A DNA stretch of 64,000 nt from an uncultured Bacteroidales bacterium (GTDB lineage: Bacteria > Bacteroidota > Bacteroidia > Bacteroidales > F082). The notes beneath the pieces were generated by a model. The model made no database searches. It saw only the letters and a list, made by a program, of their open reading frames with translations, and was not told the origin of the DNA. Below, piece after piece: positions 8,388-17,415 of the stretch. The first letter of the stretch is position 1. The number at the start of each line of letters is the position of its first letter. The position numbers and the translations under genes are program-made. The DNA is taken from NCBI GenBank assembly GCA_947166105.1, contig CAMVCZ010000007.1, forward strand, positions 1-64,000, in the 5' to 3' direction.

Positions 8388-10328
8388 TTACTTCACCTCC
8401 TCAAAGTCCGCATCAGTGACAGTATCGTCACCGCCATTGTTCTGCGGGCCTTGGTTCGGGTTGCCGCCTTGGAAGCCGCCGCCCATATTGCTTGGGTCGA
8501 AACCGCCTTGCGGGCCGCCTTGTGTACCGGCGTTCTTGTACATCTCCTCGCTGGCCTTCTGCCACATGGCGTTCATCTCGGCCATGGCTGCGTCGATGCC
8601 GGCGATATCCTGGCTCTGGTGGGCGGTCTTCAGCTTGCCGAGGGCGGCCTCGATTTCAGCCTTCTTGTCGGCAGGCAGCTTGTCGCCGTATTCCTTCAGC
8701 TGCTTCTCGGTCTGGAAGATGACGCTGTCGGCTTGGTTCAGCTTGTCGACGCGCTCACGCTCCTTCTTGTCGGCTTCGGCGTTGGCCTGGGCTTCGTTCT
8801 TCATGCGCTCGATTTCAGCGTCGGTCAAGCCCGACGAGGCCTCGATGCGGATGCTCTGGGTCTTGCCCGTGGCCTTGTCCTTGGCGCTCACGTTCAGGAT
8901 GCCGTTGGAGTCGATGTCGAAGGTGACTTCGATTTGCGGGATGCCACGCGGCGCTGGCGGGATGCTGTCGAGGATGAAGCGGCCGATGGTCTTGTTTTGT
9001 GCGGCCATGGGACGCTCGCCTTGCAGCACGTGGATTTCAACGCTGGGCTGATTATCAGCAGCGGTCGAGAAGACCTCCGACTTGCGGGTCGGGATGGTGG
9101 TGTTGGCGTCGATCAACTTGGTCATCACGCCACCGAGGGTCTCAATGCCGAGTGACAGAGGCGTCACGTCAAGCAGCAGCACGTCCTTCACTTCGCCAGT
9201 CAAGACACCGCCTTGGATGGAGGCGCCGATGGCCACCACTTCGTCGGGGTTGACACCCTTGGAAGGCTCCTTCTTGAAGAAGTCGCGGACGATGTTCTGG
9301 ATGGCAGGGATACGGGTCGAACCACCGACCAAGATGACATCGTCGATGTCGTTGACGGTCAAGCCAGCATCTTGCAGGGCGCGACGGCAAGGCTCGATGG
9401 TGTCGTGGATCAGCTTGTCGGCCAGTTGCTCAAACTTGGCACGGCTCAACGTGCGGACCAAGTGCTGCGGGATGCCGTTGACAGGCATGATGTAAGGCAG
9501 GTTGATTTCGGTCTCGCTCGACGAGCTTAACTCGATCTTTGCCTTTTCGGCAGCTTCCTTCAGGCGTTGCAGGGCCATCGGGTCCTTACGCAGGTCGATG
9601 CCGTTGTCTTTCTGGAACTCTTCGGCCAGCCAGTTGATGATGACTTCGTCGAAGTCGTCGCCACCGAGGTGGGTGTTGCCGTTGGTCGACTTCACCTCAA
9701 ACACGCCATCGCCCAATTCCAGGATGGAGATATCGAAGGTGCCGCCGCCGAGGTCGTACACAGCGACTTTCACATCGTTCTTCTTCTTGTCCAAGCCGTA
9801 GGCCAAAGCAGCTGCCGTAGGCTCGTTGATGATACGGCGCACTTTCAGGCCAGCGATTTCGCCAGCTTCCTTGGTGGCTTGACGTTGGGCGTCATTGAAG
9901 TAAGCCGGCACCGTGATGACGGCTTCAGTGACCGTCTGGCCGAGGAAGTCCTCAGCGGTCTTCTTCATCTTTTGCAGCACCATGGCAGAGATTTCCTGCG
10001 GGGTGTATTGCTTGCCGTCGATGTCGATACGAGGCGTGTTGTTGGGGCCTTGCAAGACCTTGTAAGGCACACGCTTCATTTCAGCGCCGACCTTGTCGTA
10101 GGTCTCGCCCATGAAACGCTTGATGGAATAAACGGTACGCAGCGGATTGGTGATGGCCTGACGTTTGGCAGGCTCGCCGACCTTACGCTCTCCGTTGTCG
10201 GTGAATGCCACCACCGACGGGGTGGTGCGGTGGCCTTCGCTGTTGGCGATGACTTGAGGCTCGTTGCCTTCCATCACGGCCACGCATGAGTTGGTTGTAC
10301 CTAAATCGATACCAATGATCTTTGACAT
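8388..10328 (-). CDS. dnaK: molecular chaperone DnaK (Hsp70)
   Basis: [57 protein letters not shown], full length. Confidence 0.99.
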   Translation of the reverse strand: MSKIIGIDLGTTNSCVAVMEGNEPQVIANSEGHRTTPSVVAFTDNGERKVGEPAKRQAITNPLRTVYSIKRFMGETYDKVGAEMKRVPYKVLQGPNNTPRIDIDGKQYTPQEISAMVLQKMKKTAEDFLGQTVTEAVITVPAYFNDAQRQATKEAGEIAGLKVRRIINEPTAAALAYGLDKKKNDVKVAVYDLGGGTFDISILELGDGVFEVKSTNGNTHLGGDDFDEVIINWLAEEFQKDNGIDLRKDPMALQRLKEAAEKAKIELSSSSETEINLPYIMPVNGIPQHLVRTLSRAKFEQLADKLIHDTIEPCRRALQDAGLTVNDIDDVILVGGSTRIPAIQNIVRDFFKKEPSKGVNPDEVVAIGASIQGGVLTGEVKDVLLLDVTPLSLGIETLGGVMTKLIDANTTIPTRKSEVFSTAADNQPSVEIHVLQGERPMAAQNKTIGRFILDSIPPAPRGIPQIEVTFDIDSNGILNVSAKDKATGKTQSIRIEASSGLTDAEIERMKNEAQANAEADKKERERVDKLNQADSVIFQTEKQLKEYGDKLPADKKAEIEAALGKLKTAHQSQDIAGIDAAMAEMNAMWQKASEEMYKNAGTQGGPQGGFDPSNMGGGFQGGNPNQGPQNNGGDDTVTDADFEEVK

Positions 10329-10547
10329 GTTTTTGTTCTCCTATTTTTATTTGTTATTTGTTTGTTCTCTAATCAAGGCTGCATTTTGCAACGCCCCGCA
10401 TTTTGTCAATCTTTATGCCAAAGGAAAAAAACTGACAAAATGACAATATTTCAGGTTTTGCAGCGTTTTCACCCCGATTATCCTTGCCAAATTGGGGATT
10501 TTTCGTACTTTTGCATCTTTGTTTTTCCAAAAATTGACCCTTCTACA

Positions 10548-11651
10548 ATGAAAAGAATACTTGCCCTTATCATTTGCCTTTTGTTGACAACCGTTGGGTT
10601 TTCGCAAGACAACAACAACTTTTTCAGCCGCCTGAAGAACATCTTCGTCGTCCACGATACCGTATATATATATGTCAACCAAAACGCCAACGACAGCATT
10701 GCCGACGCCCAAGACACCCAAGTCGATGATGATGACGACGATGATGACGACGAGCGTTCTGAAAGTATTCCCGTCCCGGTCGATACCCTCGACACTCACG
10801 ACATATTTCGCAAAGTGGTGCTTTTCGACAACGGGACATGGCTGTACTACAACATCGACATGTCTTTCATCCCTTACGCCCTCGAATCTGACCACTGGAC
10901 TACGGAGAAGGTTCATTCCTACAACGACATCGCCCTGAACGACCTACCCGACACGATTCAACTCACGCTTGTAGATTCCACACATCGGTACTGCATCCCC
11001 CATCCCGGGCAAGTCACGTCACGCTATAAATACAGATGGAAGCGGCCACACCGGGGCATTGATATCGGTCTCCATGTTGGAGATGCCGTTTATGCAGCCT
11101 TCGACGGCATAGTGCGTGCGGCTTTGCCCATCAACCTGACGGGCGGCTATGGCAATGTGCTGGTTATCAGACACCCCAACGGATTGGAAACTTACTATGG
11201 GCACTTGACACGTTTCATTGTCAAAAGCGGCGACATCGTGAAGGCTGGAGAATTGATTGGTTATGGCGGTTCGACGGGACGCAGCACGGGGCCTCACCTC
11301 CACTTCGAGACGCGCTACATGGGTCAAGCCTTCGACCCCGAGCGCATCTTCGACTTCGAGAACGGCACGCTCCGTTGCGAAGAGTTCACCCTCAGAAAGC
11401 ACTACTTCAACATCAATTCGCATTACGGCATGACCGATGCGCAGTCGAAGGTGGCCTCAACCAAGCCACCAAAAGCCTTAAAGTCCGGTGGCTCAGGAAA
11501 GGGAAGTCCTGTATATTATAAAGTACGCTCCGGCGACAATCTCGGCAAAATTGCCAAACGCCACGGCACCACCGTCGAGAAACTCTGCAAGCTGAACGGC
11601 TTCAAGTCAAACAAAGTGCTGAAAGTGGGACAACGAATTCGGGTGAAGTGA
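10548..11651 (+). CDS. M23 family peptidase with C-terminal LysM domain
   Basis: Signal peptide MKRILALIICLLLTTVGFSQ; HRGIDIGLHVGDAVYA, GRSTGPHLHFE, VRSGDNLGKIAKRHGTTVEKLCKLNG LysM. Confidence 0.9.
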   Translation: MKRILALIICLLLTTVGFSQDNNNFFSRLKNIFVVHDTVYIYVNQNANDSIADAQDTQVDDDDDDDDDERSESIPVPVDTLDTHDIFRKVVLFDNGTWLYYNIDMSFIPYALESDHWTTEKVHSYNDIALNDLPDTIQLTLVDSTHRYCIPHPGQVTSRYKYRWKRPHRGIDIGLHVGDAVYAAFDGIVRAALPINLTGGYGNVLVIRHPNGLETYYGHLTRFIVKSGDIVKAGELIGYGGSTGRSTGPHLHFETRYMGQAFDPERIFDFENGTLRCEEFTLRKHYFNINSHYGMTDAQSKVASTKPPKALKSGGSGKGSPVYYKVRSGDNLGKIAKRHGTTVEKLCKLNGFKSNKVLKVGQRIRVK

Positions 11652-11654
11652 CAC

Positions 11655-11688
11655 AAAAAAAAGCGAGGCTCAAACCTCGCTTTTTTTT
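11655..11688. terminator. bidirectional terminator
   Basis: AAAAAAAAGCGAGGCTCAAACCTCGCTTTTTTTT between convergent genes. Confidence 0.85.
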
Positions 11689-11690
11689 CG

Positions 11691-13406
11691 TTAGGCTTGC
11701 ATCCAAGCCTCGACATCCTCCAACTGCAAGGCGGGAATGTCGAGCTTGTTCTTCTTGCGCAAGCCGTTCAGCTTCTCACGCAGAGCGGAAGGCTTTTCGG
11801 CCTTCAGTTGCTCGATGGTGTTGTAGCCGTTGGTGAGCAACAGGGTTGCCCAAGTCTCGGCCATGCCCAAGGCCATAAAGTCTTCCTTGGTGGCGTTCTT
11901 CACGACCTTTTCGGGACGCATCATTGGGAACAGCAGCACCTCTTGGATGGTGGTTTGACCCGTCAGCAACATCACGAAACGGTCGATGCCGATGCCCATG
12001 CCCGAAGTCGGTGGCATACCGTATTCCAAAGCGCGGAGGAAATCGTTGTCGATGACCATGGCCTCGTCGTCGCCGCGACCTGCCAACTTCATTTGTTCCT
12101 CGAAACGGTTGCGCTGGTCGATGGGGTCGTTGAGTTCGGTGTAGGCGTTGGCCAGTTCCTTGCCATTCACCATCAGTTCAAAACGCTCGGTCAGTTCGGG
12201 GTTGTTGCGGTGACGCTTGCAGAGGGGCGACATCTCCACAGGATAGTCGGTGATGAAAGTCGGCTGGATGTAGGTGCCTTCGCACTTCTCGCCGAAGATT
12301 TCGTCGATCAGCTTGCCCTTGCCCATAGTTTCGTCCACCTCGATGCCGAGTTGCTTGCACACGTCGCGTAGCTGGGCTTCGTCCATACCCGTGATGTCGA
12401 TGCCGGTCTTCTCCTTGATGGAGTCAATCATCGTGATGCGCTTGAAGGGGCGCTTGAAGCTGATTTCGTTGTCGCCCACCTTCACGGTTTCCTTGCCCAA
12501 CACATCCATCACGCAGCGATGAATCATCTCTTCGGTGTAGTCCATCATCCAGAGGTAGTCCTTGTAGGCCACATAGATTTCGAGACCCGTGAACTCGGGG
12601 TTGTGGGTGCGGTCCATGCCTTCGTTGCGGAAGTTGCGCGAGAACTCATACACGCCCTCAAAGCCGCCCACGATGAGGCGCTTCAGGTAAAGCTCGTCGG
12701 CAATGCGGAGGTACATCGGGATGTCCAAAGCGTTGTGGTGCGTGATGAAGGGACGGGCCGTGGCACCACCGGGAATGGCTTGCAGCACAGGCGTTTCCAC
12801 CTCAAGGTAGCCACTCTCGTTGAAGAAACGGCGGATACTGTCGATGATGCGGGTGCGGGCGATGAAGATGTCCTTCACCTTGTCGTTGACCACGAGGTCG
12901 ACGTAACGCATACGGTAGCGCAGTTCGGGGTCGTTGAATTCGTCGTATTTCACGCCGTCCTTCTCCTTGACGATGGGCAGCGGACGGAGCGACTTGCTCA
13001 GCACCGTCAGTTCCTTGACATGCACCGAGATTTCGCCCATCTGCGTGCGGAAGGCGAAGCCTTTCACGCCGATGAAGTCGCCGATGTCCAAAAGGTGCTT
13101 GAAGACGGTGTTATACATCGTCTTGTCCTCGTCGGGGCAGATCTCGTCGCGCTTGATATAGAGTTGGATGCGGCCTTTCGAGTCCTGCAGTTCGCAGAAC
13201 GAGGCGGCGCCCATGATGCGGCGGCTCATGATGCGGCCCGCAAGGGTGACCTCCTGGAATTGGTCGGGGTTGTTGTCGTCAAATTGGTTGAGGATGTCCG
13301 TGGTGAACACGCTCACGGGGAACGCGGCCTGCGGATACGGGTTGATGCCGAGCTTGTAGAGTTCGGCCAACGAATTTCTTCTGATTTGTTCCTGTTCGCT
13401 TAACAT
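11691..13406 (-). CDS. lysS: lysyl-tRNA synthetase, class II
   Basis: NPYPQAAFP, class II motifs ([34 protein letters not shown]). Confidence 0.97.
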   Translation of the reverse strand: MLSEQEQIRRNSLAELYKLGINPYPQAAFPVSVFTTDILNQFDDNNPDQFQEVTLAGRIMSRRIMGAASFCELQDSKGRIQLYIKRDEICPDEDKTMYNTVFKHLLDIGDFIGVKGFAFRTQMGEISVHVKELTVLSKSLRPLPIVKEKDGVKYDEFNDPELRYRMRYVDLVVNDKVKDIFIARTRIIDSIRRFFNESGYLEVETPVLQAIPGGATARPFITHHNALDIPMYLRIADELYLKRLIVGGFEGVYEFSRNFRNEGMDRTHNPEFTGLEIYVAYKDYLWMMDYTEEMIHRCVMDVLGKETVKVGDNEISFKRPFKRITMIDSIKEKTGIDITGMDEAQLRDVCKQLGIEVDETMGKGKLIDEIFGEKCEGTYIQPTFITDYPVEMSPLCKRHRNNPELTERFELMVNGKELANAYTELNDPIDQRNRFEEQMKLAGRGDDEAMVIDNDFLRALEYGMPPTSGMGIGIDRFVMLLTGQTTIQEVLLFPMMRPEKVVKNATKEDFMALGMAETWATLLLTNGYNTIEQLKAEKPSALREKLNGLRKKNKLDIPALQLEDVEAWMQA

Positions 13407-13562
13407 GATGCGTTTGAATTTTGGGCGCAAAGGTACGAAAACGATTGATACCCTTGGAAACAAATCTGACAAAAACGAATTTCAGGGGTTTTGCTGGGGT
13501 ATATTTACCAATTCCTAAGCATATGTAATCTATTGCTTATGTTTTTTCAATTGGGTTTATAA

Positions 13563-13645
13563 TGAAGCGGATTGCAAATCCGCAGGTTCAACACGGTCGG
13601 ATTGCAAATCCGCCCGAACGGGGGCTCCTATGGAGCATTTTTAAT
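13563..13645. repeat. REP-like palindromes GCGGATTGCAAATCCGC (x2) and GGGCTCCTATGGAGC
   Basis: GCGGATTGCAAATCCGC, CGGATTGCAAATCCG, GCTCCTATGGAGC in intergenic DNA. Confidence 0.7.
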
Positions 13646-13749
13646 TTTTAGAAGTTCCCATTAGAAATTCAATAGATGGTTATACTTTTGATTTACAACA
13701 AAATAGTTACACCCCTACCCATTTTTCTAATGCTCAATAAGAAAAAATA

Positions 13750-13770
13750 CCCTCTCCCGTTGGGAGAGGG
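13750..13770. repeat. palindrome CCCTCTCCCGTTGGGAGAGGG (REP-like or terminator)
   Basis: 9-bp arms around GTT, followed by TTTG. Confidence 0.6.
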
Positions 13771-13817
13771 TTTGTTAGGTAAGGTGTTTCCACCAAGGTT
13801 AAAATCTTTAACACCGA

Positions 13818-14411
13818 TTAATTTTTATCCGTTTCTACTATCCTTGTTGTAGCATCTTCAATATTCGGTGCATTTTTTACGGCATCTTCGCCAAAACCTT
13901 CCATTAACCTGTCCATAGACAATCTTATACACGCATTATTATTATATTTATTTTCACCGGACACCCGATACAAGGGTCTCCTTATATAAATTGGTACATA
14001 TGCCATCTTATAATCTTCATTCCAATTTCCGTTTTCATCTACGCTCCTATACAACATCAGGTATCTGCCATCCTCTTCTCTTGGAGTTTCAGATATAGCA
14101 ATAAATTGGCCCTCCAACAGCGCTACCTTATGGTCTATTAATTGGTTTTTATATCTAAATAAATACCATTCTGCATCATTTGGATTTTTGTCACCGGACC
14201 TCCCCCATACTCTAAAAAATTCACCTCTCATTCTAACATAAAGATTAGGGAGTTCCGGCTCTTGCTGGTTTTGAACAACTACTTCTGTTGTCGGGTAAGA
14301 TGCAATTTGTTTATTATAATTATCCGCAGCAGGACTTTGATTAAGCGGACTCATTGCAAGCATTACCACTACAGGTACAGCTTTCATTGCCTTACCGTCT
14401 GTTCTGTTCAT
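13818..14411 (-). CDS. hypothetical protein with N-terminal signal-like segment
   Basis: ORF continues to 14495 but MNRTDGKAMKAVPVVVMLAMSPLNQSPAADN looks like the real N-terminus. Confidence 0.55.
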   Translation of the reverse strand: MNRTDGKAMKAVPVVVMLAMSPLNQSPAADNYNKQIASYPTTEVVVQNQQEPELPNLYVRMRGEFFRVWGRSGDKNPNDAEWYLFRYKNQLIDHKVALLEGQFIAISETPREEDGRYLMLYRSVDENGNWNEDYKMAYVPIYIRRPLYRVSGENKYNNNACIRLSMDRLMEGFGEDAVKNAPNIEDATTRIVETDKN

Positions 14412-14481
14412 AATACAATCCCTAAATTCGTGTCGGGTGCAACCTCTTAGCTCCACAACGCCAACAGAGCGAATTACACAA

Positions 14482-14655
14482 TAGAAGCGTGGCACTGATA
14501 TACCACTTCTTCTGCTAGAGGTCGTGAGAATTACCTTATAATGTAGAGGTCGTAATCAGCCCACGCATAGCGCGAGCCATTACGCTCTCTTGCATTATAA
14601 TCTACTTAGAAATTTCTCACGTTTCTAGCAGCAAGTTGAGCATAACGCTTCTTGT
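14482..14655. repeat. ~170-bp long imperfect inverted repeat / structured leader
   Basis: Nested arms TCTGCTAGAGGTCGTGAGAATT..TTATAATGTAGAGGTCGTAAT / ATTACGCTCTCTTGCATTATAA..AATTTCTCACGTTTCTAGCAGC. Confidence 0.8.
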
Positions 14656-14752
14656 TCCATTATGTCTGCGGCAAATTTGCCGCAAAAGAACGATGCAAAT
14701 ATACTGCTTTTTTGGAAAGCCAAACAAAAATCGAGAAAAAATTCAATCATTC

Positions 14753-14828
14753 ACTTCACCACCTCCACAATCTTCTCCCCCAAGGCCAGCTGGATTAGGG
14801 CTATCGTTTTGCAGGTGAAGTTGTGGCT
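14753..14828 (-). repeat. ~75-bp HTH-antitoxin 3' fragment, copy 1
   Basis: Encodes SHNFTCKTIALIQLALGEKIVEVVK* on the minus strand; matches the 3' end of the intact HTH gene 15062-15334. Confidence 0.88.
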
Positions 14829-14838
14829 CAAAACATTT

Positions 14839-14982
14839 TCATACCCACTTCACTTCGTATTTTGGAGCGGTTTCCTCTGTTTCGGCCACTGTGTTTCTGT
14901 GCCAAATGGCCAAAACCTCGTTCCAAATCTTTCTGGCGAATTCACCTGTGATAATCTCCCTTTTTGAATCAATGCCTAACAT
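14839..14982 (-). CDS. 47-aa small protein, orphan paralog of the GNAT-associated partner
   Basis: MLGIDSKREIITGEFARKIWNEVLAIWHRNTVAETEETAPKYEVKWV*, closely similar to 16543-16686; missed by the ORF track because of size. Confidence 0.75.
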   Translation of the reverse strand: MLGIDSKREIITGEFARKIWNEVLAIWHRNTVAETEETAPKYEVKWV

Positions 14983-15061
14983 GGTCGTATGTATTTATGG
15001 TGCAAAAATAGTGGTTTTCCGCTTTTGTCGCAACATTAAAGGTCGTTTTTCTCCAAAAAGC

Positions 15062-15334
15062 CTACTTCACCACCTCCACAATCTTCTCCCCCAAGGCCTG
15101 CTGGATTAGGGCAATGGTTTTGCAGGTGAAGTTGTGGCCACCACCAAGCCAGCGCGTCACGTCAGACGGACGGCGGTGGGTGAGTTCGGCAAGCTGCTTC
15201 TTGCTGATGCCTTTCTGCTTCATTATCGCGTCGATACGCTCGGCAATGTCGTCTGTAAGGAAATAGGTTTCCCTCGTCAATGGCGGTATCTTTGCCAATT
15301 CCTCGCGCAATATGTCATCGTGAATCTCAATCAT
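15062..15334 (-). CDS. HTH (HigA/XRE-like) antitoxin
   Basis: ERIDAIMKQKGISKKQLAELTHRRPSDVTRWLGGGHNFTCKTIALIQQALGEKIVEVVK. Confidence 0.8.
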   Translation of the reverse strand: MIEIHDDILREELAKIPPLTRETYFLTDDIAERIDAIMKQKGISKKQLAELTHRRPSDVTRWLGGGHNFTCKTIALIQQALGEKIVEVVK

Positions 15335-15804
15335 ACCCTGAAAGTCATTTCTTCAATACCTGTAATCATGTTCTGCTCGATGTAGATAGAGCCTTCCTCC
15401 TGTGCTTGCTTGAGAAGTTCATCGAACTTTTGCAAATCCATGACGTAGCCACTCAATTCCTCATCCTCGTCATAGGTACGAGTTTCTTTCACGCCACCAT
15501 TGCCAACTATCAGGATTTGGTCGGACATGCGGAGACAATACAATCGCAACTTTTTGGAATCAAGAGACAAAGCCACAACATTGTCGTTCATTTTCCCTTC
15601 ATAGCGAAACATCCTTTCGAATGCGCCTTTCGCAATAATCCTGTCGAGAGCGTAAAGAATTGATTGGTAATCCTTGTTCAATGCCGCGTTATCCTTGAAT
15701 TTCTTGACAAATTTCCGGAACTCGCTTTCGTCATTGTTGAAGCAAATAGAATAAAGACCTACTTGATCTGAGGTCGCGATAGACACAATTTTCGCTGTTT
15801 TCAT
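15331..15804 (-). CDS. putative HigB/RelE-like toxin of the TA pair
   Basis: Overlaps the downstream HTH gene by 4 bp; ENDNVVALSLDSKKLRLYCLRMSDQILIVGNGGVKETRTY region typical of Gp49/HigB-like partners. Confidence 0.6.
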   Translation of the reverse strand: MKTAKIVSIATSDQVGLYSICFNNDESEFRKFVKKFKDNAALNKDYQSILYALDRIIAKGAFERMFRYEGKMNDNVVALSLDSKKLRLYCLRMSDQILIVGNGGVKETRTYDEDEELSGYVMDLQKFDELLKQAQEEGSIYIEQNMITGIEEMTFRV

Positions 15805-15835
15805 AGTTATGGATCCTTTTGATGCTGCAAAGATA

Positions 15836-15886
15836 TTACTTTTCTCCGAATAATTTCGCTTTTATGCGAAATAATTTCCGAAAAGC
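15836..15886. promoter_or_regulatory. inverted-repeat operator upstream of the HigBA-like module
   Basis: CTTTTCTCCGAATAATTTCGC TTTTAT GCGAAATAATTTCCGAAAAG. Confidence 0.65.
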
Positions 15887-15896
15887 CAGCAAATGA

Positions 15897-15975
15897 TTAT
15901 TTAGTCACCTCCACAATCTTCTCACCCAACGCCAACTGAATCATGGCAATGGTTTTGCAGGTGAAGTTGTGGTTA
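15897..15975 (-). repeat. ~75-bp HTH-antitoxin 3' fragment, copy 3
   Basis: Encodes (MFN)HNFTCKTIAMIQLALGEKIVEVTK*; lies 7 bp after the GNAT stop. Confidence 0.88.
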
Positions 15976-15982
15976 AACATAT

Positions 15983-16552
15983 TTATTCGCTTTTCGGGTA
16001 CAACGCCCTGAACATCCTCAAGGTTTCCTTGTTGGGTTTCTTGAACTCGCATGGCTCAAATTGGCACTTGTAATAGAAAGGCACAGCCGAGTAGCCACCC
16101 TCAATATAAGCTTCCACGGTCAAAAACATACAGCCTGCCGTTTTCTGTCGCTGAGCCATGTCGGCAATTGCATTGACAATGGCTGTCCCGATGCCCTTTG
16201 AACGATGTTTTTCTTCAACGGCCAAATACGCGATTTCCAAAGCTGGATAATGATGCTTGCTTAAAAAAGTATCGACATAGTTTCTCGACAAATCAGGCTT
16301 GTTGGCAGTATTGATGCCTTCTGCCATTTCTTCAAGCGAATCGGAGTCAAGTTCCAAAGAATCAAAACTTAACGCAAACATGGCAACCAACTCCGAACCA
16401 AGATAAACAGAATAAGTGTTGCAATAATGATTGCGGATGCTGTCTTCCAAACCTGAATGGATGAAATCATCCATGGCCTGAATGCCGCAATGGAAATTGC
16501 CCAATGAAGTAGCATCTTCAATCTGTCGGATGGTCAAGCTATTCATGCCCAT
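15983..16552 (-). CDS. GNAT family N-acetyltransferase, putative toxin
   Basis: AIAYLAVEEKHRSKGIGTAIVNAI acetyl-CoA-binding motif (V..RGxGxA-like), FYYKCQFEPC; short, with an overlapping small upstream ORF. Confidence 0.8.
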   Translation of the reverse strand: MGMNSLTIRQIEDATSLGNFHCGIQAMDDFIHSGLEDSIRNHYCNTYSVYLGSELVAMFALSFDSLELDSDSLEEMAEGINTANKPDLSRNYVDTFLSKHHYPALEIAYLAVEEKHRSKGIGTAIVNAIADMAQRQKTAGCMFLTVEAYIEGGYSAVPFYYKCQFEPCEFKKPNKETLRMFRALYPKSE

Positions 16553-16686
16553 TCCACTTCGTATTTAGGAGTTGCTTCCTCGGTTTCGGTTGTTTTTTCT
16601 CTGTGCCATATAGCCAGCACTTCGCTCCAGATTTTTCTAGCGAATTCCCCGGTGATAAGTTCTCTTTTTGAATCTATGCCTAACAT
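16543..16686 (-). CDS. 47-aa small protein, putative antitoxin of the GNAT module
   Basis: MLGIDSKRELITGEFARKIWSEVLAIWHREKTTETEEATPKYEVEWA*; stop TGA overlaps the ATG of MNSLTIRQ (ATGA). Confidence 0.75.
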   Translation of the reverse strand: MLGIDSKRELITGEFARKIWSEVLAIWHREKTTETEEATPKYEVEWA

Positions 16687-16753
16687 ATTCGTGTGTTTTT
16701 ATGCCGCAAAAATAGTCACTTTTTGGTTTTGTCGCAACAATGGATGAAAAACA

Positions 16754-16831
16754 TTCACTTCACCACCTCCACAATCTTCTCCCCCAAAGCCAGCTGAATC
16801 ATGGAAATGGTTTTGCAGGTGAAGTTGTGGC
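16754..16831 (-). repeat. ~75-bp HTH-antitoxin 3' fragment, copy 4
   Basis: Encodes SHNFTCKTISMIQLALGEKIVEVVK*. Confidence 0.88.
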
Positions 16832-16929
16832 TCGCATGAAAGATTTCAGATGCAAAGTTGCGTTTTTATGTCAGAAATCTGCCAAAAACCACAAAATAAT
16901 TGTAATTTTGCCATCAATTAAGCCACACT

Positions 16930-17178
16930 ATGGGTTCCATATTCGTCATACAAGGCATCCTGATTTACATTTATGGTTTCGACCATAATCCACCTCATAT
17001 CCATGTGCGTAGCGGAACTGACGACTTTTCCATCACTATCAAAGACCGTGTCATCGAAGGCACGGCGCGTTCAAAAACGGTTGCCATCATCAACCAGTTC
17101 ATGGATGAACACGAGAATGAGTTGATGGATTTGTGGGAAAAAGCCCAAAATGGAGAAACAATCAAAAAAATACGATAG
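16930..17178 (+). CDS. DUF4160 domain-containing protein
   Basis: GILIYIYGFDHNPPHIHVRSGTDDFSI... Confidence 0.85.
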   Translation: MGSIFVIQGILIYIYGFDHNPPHIHVRSGTDDFSITIKDRVIEGTARSKTVAIINQFMDEHENELMDLWEKAQNGETIKKIR

Positions 17179-17181
17179 GTT

Positions 17182-17415
17182 ATGTTATTGACAATCACAG
17201 ATGTAGAATACTTAGGCGATTATTCGCTGCTTTGCTCGTTCAACAACGGCCAGCGGCGTAAGGTGGATTTGACACCGCTGCTTGCCTATCCCGCTTTTGC
17301 GGATTTGCGCGACAAAGGCAATTTCATCCAATTTGGCCTCGACCATACCATTTTTTGGGCCAACGGTGCCGACATTGCTCCCGAATATCTTTATGAACAC
17401 GGTGTGGAGGCATAA
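17182..17415 (+). CDS. DUF2442 domain-containing protein
   Basis: DVEYLGDYSLLCSFNNGQRRKVDLTPLL...ADIAPEYLYEHG. Confidence 0.85.
   Translation: MLLTITDVEYLGDYSLLCSFNNGQRRKVDLTPLLAYPAFADLRDKGNFIQFGLDHTIFWANGADIAPEYLYEHGVEA

Noticed and set aside
8416-10289. Long + strand ORFs (8416-9051, 8451-9155, 9567-10289) opposite dnaK
   Set aside because: Shadow ORFs antisense to a highly conserved GC-rich gene; no recognisable domains.
11697-13403. + strand ORFs opposite lysS
   Set aside because: Antisense shadows of lysS codon usage; no domain evidence.
13750-13770. Novel palindrome CCCTCTCCCGTTGGGAGAGGG as an interesting element
   Set aside because: Common REP/terminator-like repeat type; kept only as a feature.
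14753-16831. Integron attC cassette array
   Set aside because: No integrase or GTTRRRY core sites; the repeated unit is protein-coding HTH tail sequence, so only a functional analogy is proposed.
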